This document shows positions 1-10,433 of a stretch of 64,000 nucleotides of DNA, piece after piece. The first letter of the stretch is position 1; each line of letters opens with the position of its first letter. The notes beneath the pieces were generated by a model. It was not told the origin of the DNA and ran no database searches. It saw nothing but the letters and a program-made list of their open reading frames with translations. The translations under genes were made by a program, and so were the position numbers. Source of the stretch: Phycomyces blakesleeanus NRRL 1555(-) (Eukaryota; Mucoromycota; Mucoromycetes; Mucorales; Phycomycetaceae); the NCBI RefSeq assembly GCF_001638985.1, contig NW_017265138.1, forward strand, positions 2,409,993-2,473,992, written 5' to 3'.

Positions 1-13
1 CATTGTCGTTTAG

Positions 14-813
14 ATCGTCTTGTTATTATGGGATCAGCAAATATCAATGATCGTTCTCAATGTGGTGAGCGAGACTCTGAAATTGCACTTCTTGTCGAAG
101 ATCAAGACATGATTCCATCCATGATGAATGGTCGCCCGGTAAGCAAAAAAAAACACGATTTAAAGCAAGATTGCCAAGGAATATATATTTATATAATGTG
201 AATCTTTGTTGTTTAGTATGATGCGGCTCGATTTGCTGCTACATTACGTCGTCAATTGTGGAAGGAGCATTTGGGTCTATTGGAAGATCAACCTTTGGAT
301 GTTTTGAATGATGCAATGCTGCCTTTGCCTGTGCCTCAGATCGATTACACTGACACTGAGGAGGATATTCTGGTCCAAGATCCGCTTTCTGAAGAGAGCC
401 TTGATTTATGGAATTCTACTGCCAGTATTAACACAGAGGCATTTAGAGCTGTGTTCAATTGCGTGCCTGAAGAAAGTGGTCAGTTATACGATAGATAACT
501 TAAAAAAAAATATTTGAGAATCAAATGTTTATATGTAGAAATACTCGTGGTAAACTTATCCCTCCTCTCTCTCTTATTCCATCTTTGATTAGTGAACAAT
601 TGGGAGGAATACAAGCAATTCTACCCTGACCCTGAGAAAATCAACATTGGCCATATCAGTAACCCCAACATGCCTGTAGATGAGATTAGAGGTCATCTCT
701 CCAAGATCCGTGGACACTTGGTCGAATTCCCTTATGGCTTCCTAAAGGATGTTGATCTTCAAGGCGAATCGATCCCTGTTATTAGCAATGTTGTCCAGGA
801 ATTGTACACTTAA
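14..813 (+). CDS. Phospholipase D, C-terminal part (5' end outside window)
   Basis: Partial gene with exons 14-138, 217-478 and 593-813. Bases 1-13 read as an intron end (TTTAG), because reading from base 14 gives the PLD block [16 protein letters not shown] followed by GERDSEIA. This is the region just after the second HKD motif of phosphatidylcholine-hydrolysing PLDs of the PLD1/Spo14 type. These enzymes convert phosphatidylcholine to phosphatidate and choline at membranes and act in vesicle traffic and sporulation. The rest, with [12 protein letters not shown] joined to [10 protein letters not shown] and ending in VVQELYT, matches the C-terminal extension of eukaryotic PLD1 proteins. Splicing at 478/593 restores an unbroken frame that would otherwise stop at 498. 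The catalytic His-Lys, PX/PH domains and first HKD lie upstream of the window. Family is secure; the paralogue is not. Confidence 0.9.
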
Positions 814-1020
814 TCATCATCACCATTATTATCATTATTATCATTATTATTACTATTATTTTAGCTTATTTTTATGGCCCTTTTTTTTTTTTTTTTTTTT
901 TTACAATAATTATAAAATTAATTAAAAAGAATATTATTGAGATTATTAAAGTCGATTGAATTTGATACAAGAATATTCGATTTTTTTTTAATAATTAAAT
1001 TCATACAAGAAAAGCTTTAT

Positions 1021-1286
1021 TTAGTTGGCCACACGTGCACGTCTCTTCTTTTGCTTTGCCTAATAAGATAACATTTCAATTTGACATTAGAAACCCTTGG
1101 AGTATCAGTCCACACACAACAACAACAATATCTTGAGAATTTTACCTTGAGCTTTCCCTTGAGTTTAGAAGTCTTGTTAGGTTTTGTTGATATTTCACGT
1201 ACGAGCTGGAAGGTACTGTTCTCAGCAGACATTGTGGCAGGCATGGCCACTCTTTGGAAGATTCCTCTTGTAAGTAATGACAGCAT
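1021..1286 (-). CDS. Small basic mitochondrial-type protein (59 aa), unrecognised
   Basis: Two exons on the minus strand, 1286-1146 and 1059-1021, joined in phase 0 by a GTAAAA...TTATTAG intron, give 59 residues. The start MLSLLTRGIFQRVAMPATM looks like a mitochondrial presequence: hydrophobic and Arg-containing, with no acid. The body is STFQLVREISTKPNK and the tail KLKGKLKAKQKKRRARVAN is extremely basic. Small size plus a basic tail suggests a mitochondrial ribosomal or nucleoid-associated protein, but I do not recognise the family. A shorter form starting at the inner ATG at 1244 would lose the presequence. The gene is convergent with the PLD gene, about 200 bp away. The splice sites and coherent frame make it a real gene more likely than not; the function is unknown. 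Confidence 0.6.
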
Positions 1287-2226
1287 TGAAATTGTAAATT
1301 GATAATTAAAGGTTTTCCTCTTTTTTTTTTCCTTTCTTCTTTTGTTTATTTTTTTATTTTTATTTTTCAGTTCATCGATTTTAATGAGCGGGATTTTAAG
1401 AGGTTGCCAAGGAAGCAATTCCTATTTTTGGATTTTATATTACGGATTTTACTTATTTATATATATTATTATTATTTTTGACTCTGAAGAGCAAAATAAA
1501 AAAAAAAGTAAAGAGATTTACTGGATTGACTGAGAGAAAATAGGCAGAAAAAGAAAAGAAAGAAAGAAATAAAGAAAGAGAGAAAAATTCTAGAACTTGA
1601 TCAGCAGCTAATTATTTGCCTCTTCCAAAATGTTTCTCTCTTTTCTTCTTTCCCTTCTTCTTCTTCTTCTTCTTCTTCTTCTTCTTGCCTTTTTTTTTTT
1701 ACTTCTTTATTCCTTTTAATTTGATTTAATTTAATTTAATTTAATTTATTGCTTGAAGCTGTTGATAAACTCGATAATACACATCCTCGAACTACCAACC
1801 CACAAGAGCTGTATATTCTATATACTGAGAACCAAAGAAATAATAACGAAAGAACGAAAGGCAACCATAGCAACCACAACAACTACAGCAACCATAGCAA
1901 CAGTGTGAAAAAAAGGAGCCTCACATTCTCGACTCCATTTTGATCCCATAAATATATTTATAAAATATAAATTTTTATATCTATATTTATATTTATATTT
2001 ATATTTATATTTATATTTATATTTATATTTATATTTATATTTATTTATATATACATAAATATAAATATATATATATATATATAAATATATTTGTACCTGT
2101 ATATCTTCTATTCACCGTTCAACAAACCAAACCAAAAAAAAAAAAACCTTCTTTACTTAAAAAGAAAATAATCATTTGGGCTGGCAAAAGCTGCTTATTT
2201 CATCAAACCCCTCAATTCTGTCCGTA
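1287..2226. other. Intergenic spacer between divergent genes
   Basis: No supported gene. It holds pyrimidine runs (CTT repeats near 1660-1686), AAAG-rich stretches and an ATTTAT array. It probably contains the promoters of both flanking genes, which diverge from it. Confidence 0.6.
1981..2046. repeat. ATTTAT hexanucleotide tandem repeat
   Basis: About ten near-perfect copies of a TATATT/ATTTAT hexamer followed by TA-rich sequence, roughly 180 bp upstream of the NIPA-like start codon. Confidence 0.9.
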
Positions 2227-2657
2227 ATGCTTCAAGAAAAATACATTGGCCTCACACTGGCCATGTGCTCAAGTGTCTTTATCGGTCTCTCATTTATCAT
2301 TACAAAAAAAGGCCTCATTAACTCAAAACGGCGTCATGGTAAGTCTTTGCTATCGATCGCATCACAATAGGTCCGTGCATCTTAAGCAGTATATTTAAAC
2401 GCGCTTTTTTCATTTCATTTTATTTTATTTTATTTTTTGGTTTGGAACAGGCAATGCAGCAGAAGAAGGAGGTCATTACTACCTACGCAATTGGACATGG
2501 TGGGCTGGTATGGGAACAAGTAAGTAACCTCAAGTGATATTTCTAGTATAGCCCTACACACACAAATAAAGGGGTAAAGAATATAATATAGTAATCATAC
2601 ATATGTAATTTACACAAAACATATTAAGAGAATAAGAAAGACGGCAGACATACATAG

Positions 2658-2704
<47 letters not shown>

Positions 2705-3122
2705 ACATATATGATTCTTACAGAAACTGTTAACTATAGTGGCCGTTGGTGAAATCCTCAATTTCTCGGCCTATTCATTCGCCCCTGCTATCCTCGTAAC
2801 ACCCCTTGGTGCCCTTAGTGTGATCCTGGGGTAAGACAATAAATTACAATTCAAGAAAAGGATATGAAAGCAAAAGTGAAAGGAAAAGGAAAAGGAAGAA
2901 AGGGAAACTTATGGTCTTGTGTTTTAGAGCCATATTTGCATCCCTATTCCTTCGAGAAAAACTTGGTGCTATTGGAAAGATCGGATGTCTTTTGTCCGTA
3001 ATTGGTGCAGTTATTATCGTACTACATGCTCCAGAAGACAAAGAAGTTACCTCAATCGATGAATTATTATTCTATGCTCTCCAGCCTGGTAAGTTTATCT
3101 GTACAGAATTAGAAGAAATACG

Positions 3123-3165
<43 letters not shown>

Positions 3166-3880
3166 CGTGCGAATTGTATAATACTTATACGTATATTAGC
3201 ATTCATGACCTACTGTGCAATGGTGGTTATTGTGAGTCTGATCATGATCTATTTGGTCGTCCCTCGTTATGGAAAAAAGAACCCCTTCGTCTACATCTCC
3301 ATCTGCTCACTTGTGGGTTCAGTCTCGGTCATGTCCATCAAAGCTTTCGGAATCGCCCTCAAGTTGACCTTTGCAGGCAATAACCAATTTACACATCCTT
3401 CTACCTACGCATTTGGTATAGTCGTAATTGTTTGCATCATCACCCAGATGAATTACTTTAACAAGGCCCTTGACCAATTCTCTACCAATGTGTAAGTTGT
3501 CTTCTTATTTGTCGATCGATAAATACAAACAATAGCTCAAATATCCTCTACATTGCAGTGTAAATCCTATCTATTTTGTCATGTTTACTTCAAGTGTATT
3601 GGTTGCATCGGCCATTCTGTTTCAGGGGTTCAACACAGATAATACCGTAAATGTAGTCTCGTTGATCTGCGGCTTCATTATCATTTTTGCAGGCGTCTAT
3701 CTCCTGGACTCCATTGCACGTGGCGCTGGCGCCGGTGGAGGAGGAGGAGGAGGAGTGGGAGACCATCTAGGATCTCCAGAAGAACAGGGCTTCTTAATGG
3801 GTGAAGACGAAGAAGATGCTATGGGTCTCACTGATCTAAGTGCCTCGGACGAAGAAAGGTTAAGACGATCCAATAGATAG
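2227..3880 (+). CDS. NIPA-like magnesium transporter, 348 aa
   Basis: Six exons: 2227-2338, 2451-2519, 2740-2830, 2928-3088, 3200-3491 and 3559-3880. All junctions close in frame to 349 codons. The start is the ATG before LQEKYIGLTLAM; a longer reading upstream has no ATG. Family hallmarks follow in order: SFIITKKGL, WWAGMGT, AYSFAPAILVTPLGALSV, REKLGAIGKIGC, VIIVLHAP, LFYALQPA, TQMNYFNKALDQFSTNVV, NPIYFVMFTSSVLVASAI. These are the multi-helix NIPA (DUF803) membrane proteins, related to the drug/metabolite transporter fold, which carry Mg2+ across plasma or endosomal membranes. The cytosolic tail has a Gly run (about residues 297-305) and an acidic end. Exon 3 starts after TATAG at 2739 rather than CAG at 2723, which would break the frame. 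Intron 4 carries a TA/TG microsatellite. Confidence 0.93.
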
Positions 3881-4140
3881 ATAATGTCATGTATTAACCC
3901 TCTTTCTCTTTCTCTTAAATTCCCTACATCTTCTTTTCTCCTTCTTATTATTATTATTATTTTTTGTGTTTTTTTTTCCTTTCTTTATATTCTTCTTCTT
4001 CTTCTTTTTTATATTACTTTACATAGTTTCTTGAAAGGCCTTGCCAATGCACATAGACAGACAGATTTATAAAAAGTGTTGAATGTTTTCAATGTAATAA
4101 AAAAAACAGCCCTTTTTTAATGTATAAAAAATTATATAAG

Positions 4141-4167
4141 TAATAAGTAATAAGTAATAAGTAATAA

Positions 4168-4204
<37 letters not shown>

Positions 4205-4256
4205 AGTATGAGTATGAGTATGAGTATGATTATGATTATGATTATGATTATGATTA

Positions 4257-4299
<43 letters not shown>

Positions 4300-4303
4300 G
4301 TAT
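4141..4303. repeat. Compound array: TAATAAG, TATATG, GAGTAT, GATTAT and GTGTAT blocks
   Basis: Five adjacent homogeneous blocks: a 7-mer TAATAAG x4, then hexamers TATATG, AGTATG, ATTATG and TGTATG, each repeated about 4-8 times. Every hexamer block shares the core TATG and differs in the two leading bases. It lies between the convergent 3' ends of the NIPA-like and RasGEF genes. Confidence 0.95.
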
Positions 4304-4348
4304 ATATCTAATTAGTGAATAAGTGTAAACGTGTATAATAGAAAGTAA

Positions 4349-7300
4349 TTAGGCTGGTTCGATCTCAAGGCTCAGTTCTCGAATCTTCTCGGTTGTCAAG
4401 GCATCGACTTGGAAACAAAGATCATTCAATGCCTCACGGGTCTCGAACGAATATCGACGCGCCAGATTCTGAAACGTAAGCACTCGCTTGATCACAGTAG
4501 CAATAATTCTGTGCTTCCTGAAATTGACCAGCGATTGTTTCAATACAGGAGAAATGGGCGTGTTCTGAGTATTGGCCTGATAGATCTTGTGGTTCGCGCG
4601 ATCAGGCTCGATGTAAGCTGGCTGCTCCGAATTGAAAACGAGATCAGACAAGTAAATCCCCAGGAACGGAATGCAACCACCAAACGGCAACTTTATCTTG
4701 GTCTTACTAGCACCGTTGTGCGTACCCGGCATTTCAATCTGAACCTCGGTGGGCGACATGCCGTATTCCTCTGCCACCATCATCATACTATCTCTGATGG
4801 ATTTCCAATTCCTCATAGGGGACGTAAAAGCCGAGAGCTGGTCTAGGAGTTTCATCTCAGACGTACCAACCCGCGACCATGTTTTTCGAAGGCGAGATAC
4901 AGAAGGAGATTGAAGTCCCAAAAGAATCTGCACGAGCGTAGCAAAGTTGCAGAACAGTTTGCATTTCTGATTTTGTTTTTTTATATATGTAATCAAAAGG
5001 CAGTGTATTTTAGTTTTATTATTCTCTGCATTCCCCACCATATTATCAACTTACTTGAGCTAGGCGGATAAACTTCTCAATAACCCGCACGCGTTCATCG
5101 ATCTGACGCGTCCGTACAATCTCACTAGCCACCCAAAGACAGACCGCATTGAACCGTTTGATAACCTGCTCGACACCACCGTGATCCTTGCGTGTCAGCT
5201 GAATTTGACGCGTCCGGCGTGTGTAATTTATATCGTTGTTCTGCCGTCCAAACAAATCTTCTTCCTCTTCTTCCTCTTCATCTTCTTCATCTTCATACCC
5301 TTCCGTAGGTCCGAAATCTCCCTTCATGGCGTCCATTTTTGTCCATTTGCAATGAACCATCTCCTCCCAATTTACATCCAACAACACCGTCTTTTCAATC
5401 AAACACAACTGTTGAGCCATATGCTCTGATCGGTACATCAGGATAAAAGAGCGGTAGCCCCAGTTGTTTTCTACTCGATCATGGCTTATCATACTGGTTC
5501 CCAGAGAATGAATCGGGCGAGGGATCGATGGCATCGAGACCGCACTTGCACTCTTTGTAGGATACCTTCCAGGAGAAGGCGCAGACGCTGACGAGGGTTG
5601 GACAGTTGGGTGGATTGGCATCAATGGTCCCGCAATAGACGCCGATTGGTCTGTCACACACGATTGTTGGGTAGCAGCTACACTTAGGCCACCACCATCG
5701 TGATGATCGAACGGTCCGGCTGTCTGGTTAATAGTAGACGAAGTGGTCGTAGCTGAGAACATCAGGTCAGTCGAGGAGCCTCTTCCAGGCATCCCGTGTG
5801 GTGATTGGGTGTCTGTTGGATGGATATTCGAAAGAGGTCGAAGATAACTCAGATAAAGAGGTCCATCTCGTTTTTCCATTGTTGGCATAGGCTCCTTGGG
5901 GGCGGCCACAGGCTCGAACACCGGTCCACGATCGAAGCTAGCCCCTCTTCGTCTTCTCAGCTCCATACTATGGCGTCGTTCATCGTCACCTTCGGGATGG
6001 AGTAACAAGCTGATGCGCTTACATTCTTGAGTCCGTTCTGGAATCTTGCTACACGTTGCACACTCGCATTGGAGCGAGTCCTGACGCAGTGCCTCGGCAA
6101 TTCGTATCACCATCTGTCCAGCTGGAATAACAGGATTTGACTTCTTTTTACGGATCGTATTCTGCTGCTGCTGTTGCGGGGTCTGAACTGTTTCGGGAAT
6201 GGGCTGTATTTGTGCCTGGGACTGTGGTTGTGGCTGTAGCTGTGGCTGTGGCTGTGTTTGTGTTTGTGTTTGTGCTTGCGCTTGTGTTTGTGTTTGTACT
6301 TGTGCCAGTGTTAGTTTTTGTGCTTGCAATTGTGGTGTTGGTGGGGATATCTCAACCTGAGGTGATATTACAAATGGTTGATCGTTTGGGGTGGAAAATA
6401 CTTTGGCAATTGTCTTTGCTAGCCCGCGTCTGCCGTTGAGATCAATTTGCTTGTCATTTAAGGGTGTCGGTGTGAGGGAAGGTGCGGGGTGATCAGCGCG
6501 GGTTTGGTCATAGGCAATGGCTTTAAAAGATTCAATCGAAGTTGTTTTTAGGCTCTTGGATTTTCTTGGCGATTTTTGTTGATCTGAGCTAGCCTGTGTT
6601 TGAGTTTGTTGCTGCTGTTGTTGTTGTTGTTGCTGTGGTTGTTGCTGTGATTGGGGTTGCGGTTGCGGTTGATTGTGTATCTTTTCGTTCAACTGACGTT
6701 CGCTCTTACGCTTCTCGATGCTCTTTTTGGATAAATTTTTCGCCAGTCCTTCAGGTGGCCAACTTTCTTTGAGTTTGCAGCTCTCAAAAAAGATATCTTT
6801 TTCCTCATTTATCGGGCTCACTAACTTATTTGGAGCTACCCGGCGCCCCGCACTTGGCCTTCGATTGAACAAATGTGTCGATTGTGATGGAATGTTCTCG
6901 AACGCAGCCATACGAGAAGCTACAAGTCCTTTTTTGACTGGTACAATAGGCGAAGTGGGACTTTCTTGCGGACTCGGGCTATCTGTCTTGAATGCCTGTA
7001 GTCGTGTCTGAAGTGTGTCAATTAATGGCAAAGCTGTATTTGGTTCAGATGACTTGTATGCATTAGTTATTGTTGGACTTGTTGGAGGTGTAGCTGTAGC
7101 TGTGACTGTAGGTGGAGCTGTGGTAGGGGTAGGGGTAGTGGTAGGTATCTGAGGTAAAGTAACCAGAGGTTCTGGATGACGTATACTGGAAGAAGATCCC
7201 ATACGTGAGACAGAAGGTGATGGGCCTTGTGGTTCTACAGACGGATTTCCAGAAAAGAATTCGGCTCGTTTGCGCTCATCTTCCTCTTCACGTCGGCGCC

Positions 7301-10094
7301 GTTCAGACTCAAGCTTGGCAGTTAGTTGTTCATTAATATCATTAAAATGAGCTGTACTCTGTCTTTCTAATGCCGCTGCCGCTCTAGACTTTTCTCTATC
7401 CATATCTTCGTCTTCGAGATCTTCGTCTTCGTCGTCATCCTCTGCCAGAGAATCTTCTTCGCTTATCTCTGCATCTGTTGTACCGGGACTAATGGCACTT
7501 TCGAGTGAATCATCTGTCACAACACTAGATCGTGAACTTTCTTCAGGTACAGCTGGTTCTGGGGGATCGACAGGAGGAGCAGGAGAAGAAGAATTAGGAG
7601 AACTTTCATCTTCCTCGAGAAATCTTTTCTGTTGTTCCATTCGATGTAAATAAGATGCTTTGATAGCCATGACGTCCATTTTGCTTTGCCCAGTGCGCGC
7701 CATACTAAACGCACTTGAGGCATAACGAGAAATGTTATTGTAATTTGTGTCTGAGTCCCAGGCAGAAGATGTCGTGGATGCCCGGTACCCTTCACTTTCT
7801 GGGTGACTTCCGGTAGCCGAATGAGAGTTTCGTACGCTTCCGATCACAACTACTGGTGCCCTGCGTGCATCCTGGACTGCCATGTTTCCATTATGCTGCC
7901 CACCCACATCAACACCTCCACCAAAGGTTGTCTTGCGGCGAATGGCACTCTGGGATAGTTTGGCTCGTACCATTTCACCAACACGCTCCTGACCCGAGGT
8001 TGGAGGTGGTGGTGCGATGACCTGGACACGTTCAGAAGCTGAGCTGCGATAATACACTTTTTTTAGACGTCGCACCACTCGTTTGAGGCCTTTGACGATT
8101 CGCTGGTCTCTGGGCGAATGTCGGACGACGGGATGGTATGGCAAAGTGTTGAGGAAATTTGTTAGGACAATTCGAAGTTCACGACATGGAATGAAATCGT
8201 GTACAAAGTAGTTTAGTAACCAGTGTCTCATTACCACAAATGTCCTACAATGGAATATAAAATCGAGAACAATTATATAAATAAAAAAAAAGAATAAAAC
8301 ACTAAATTCAGCGTGCTTTCTTTTTTTTTATTTTCTTTTATTTTATTTTTTGTTTCACTGTGTTGCGTTGTGATTTTGTGCTGCAATATGCTACATTAGG
8401 GTTTTGTGATTTACCTGATCCTCACAACTCGTCTGTCTTCTTCGTCGTTTAATAAAGCCCACTCAAAGCGTAGAATCAATAACTTGCACAGTTGAGTAGG
8501 TGAGATAAATGTACGATAGGTCAAGAAGAAGTCGGTCATGAAGTTGTAATCTACAGTAGGACGAATTAACTAAAATATCAATATCCACGTTTATGAAAAT
8601 AAAAATAAAAATAAAAATACAACGAAATCTGCACAATATATATATATATATATATATATTTAAAACACATACACACACACATAAAACGTACCGAGTGTAC
8701 TTGTCAACTTCTGTACCAGCTTTTCTACTGTGGCAGCTTCAATTACTTGTGGGATAGGAGCTTCTTTAATGGGTTGTTCTTCGGGTTCTTTTCGGATCGG
8801 CCTCTTGCCAAGTGCCTTTCGTAGCAAAACCGAACCCCTATGATCTCCTTCTGAGGAATCCTTGGTGAGAAAGGATGATATTACACTGTGTGGGCGTGGT
8901 TTTTTCAATTGAATGCTTTTTGAGAATTTCAGGCCATCCGAGAATATCTGTGCTGGCCACCGAGTTGGGCCTAGCATGGATTTCTTTGATCGCATATTCT
9001 GATTATTAATCTGCCCAAGATTTTCTGTGGTAGATGTTGTGTTCGATGAAAATCCACGTGAAGGTGCCATGGTTGAGCTTGAGCTGGTGGTTATGGACCG
9101 AATAGATTGTGTGGAGAGTGTAGCACTCGGAGATGGCCTTGATCGCATTGAGAGAGCCTGTGGGTCAGGACCCCAAATGATAATTCGGTCATCTTCGTCT
9201 GATCGCAAGAGATCAAATATGGCAGGTGGATAGCCAATAAACACGAGGGGTGGTGCGACTTCCCAAGGCTCAATTTTGTTGGTTGGTACACGCGTATTGA
9301 AGGTATTATTGGCATAAGTAGGCGAGGAAATTGATCGGAGTGGGGTAGAGGGAATGGTAGTAGGGTTAGTATTAGCATTAGTAGCAGTAGTAAGGCGTGT
9401 GCCAGTTGTGATGGTTGTGGCATTTGAGAAGTTTAAGCTCGGGTCGGAAAAGAGGTCGTCCTGAAAGTGGCAAACGCTTGGAATATCAGGCAACGTGAGT
9501 TTCACTGGCATAGGTTCTGGAGATGGGGTTTCTGCTGAAAGAAAGGGACGGAGACCGTTTTTGAGAGCGTGTGTACCAACAGGATCAAGTACAGAGTCGA
9601 CCAGCGACGTGAATGTCTGTTGTGAGGAATCTCTTTCGAGTGACCATCGCTCATTAGTATTTGGTGATGGTGTTGTGTCAGGCGGAGAGATTCGAATGGC
9701 ATGTGGTTCTTCGTCGGGTTTGTGATCTTGTTGCAATCCTGTCAAGGTATCATTACTCGGTCGCTCCCAGAATATCTTTGAATCTGCATAATCTTTAACG
9801 CCAAACACTGTTGCCAATGCTGCTCGTTCTCTGCCTCCTTCGCTGGTATCATTCAGGAACTCGAGAGGGATGATGGAATTGTTTCGTTTACGTCGAGGAG
9901 CTGGGATTGCAGTTTCACACGGTAATGGAATGTCTGTTGTCATTGCGACAGCTTTATTGAACTGGTCTGCTTTATCTGTTGCCATGGTGTATTCTGACCT
10001 GGCAGGTATTTTTTGGCTAGTGAGAATTGGATATGTGTGTGTATTGTGCTTATGTGTGTTCTTATGTTCTTATGTATGAAATGTATATATATAC

Positions 10095-10126
<32 letters not shown>

Positions 10127-10433
10127 TTAAAAGGAAAGGATTTTTATGTGTACAAATACATATATTTATATATATTTATATATATATATATATAAAATAT
10201 ATATAAATTAATAGATAAATAGATAGATAGATAGATAGATAGATATATTTAAAAAAAGAAGCGTTGCCAAAATGTACTTTCTTTTTTTCTTATGGCGCTA
10301 TTTATATTTATATATATTATATATTATATATATATTTCATTTACCTGTTTTCCCAGTAACTATCCTGAGAAATAACTGATCCATTGGATTCATCTATTGT
10401 AAGATTCCAAGATATTGACTCTTTTGCTGGCAT
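4349..10433 (-). CDS. Large Ras guanine-nucleotide exchange factor (RasGEF_N plus CDC25 domains), 1779 aa
   Basis: Five exons: 10433-10345, 9998-8692, 8550-8415, 8244-5055 and 4966-4349. They total 1780 codons with every phase closing. The protein should swap GDP for GTP on a Ras/Rap-type small GTPase. RasGEF_N covers about residues 450-570 (FFLTYRTFISPTQL, VMRHWLLNYFVHDFI). The catalytic CDC25 domain covers about 1430-1779 (EHMAQQLCLIEK, VIKRFNAVCLWVASEI, RVIEKFIRLAQ, GCIPFLGIYLSDLVF). Roughly 850 disordered residues separate them, rich in Ser/Pro with an acidic stretch, a poly-Gln block near 1047 and a second Gln/Thr-rich block near 1150-1200. A strongly acidic Asp/Glu run sits inside the catalytic domain near 1495. 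Widely separated RasGEF_N and GEF domains recall yeast Lte1 more than Cdc25, which is only an architectural analogy. The first exon codes just 29 residues (MPAKESISW...). Confidence 0.92.
10080..10250. repeat. TA, TG and GATA microsatellites inside RasGEF intron 1
   Basis: A run of ATATAT, TGTGTG, TATATA and GATA repeats fills much of the first RasGEF intron (9999-10344). Confidence 0.85.

Noticed and set aside
2724..2739. Alternative CAG acceptor for exon 3 of the NIPA-like gene
   Set aside because: Shifts the frame; the TATAG acceptor at 2739 gives the family sequence GMGTMAVGEI.
4141..4303. Regularly spaced repeats that might suggest a CRISPR-like array
   Set aside because: Units are 6-7 bp without spacers: a microsatellite in a eukaryotic genome.
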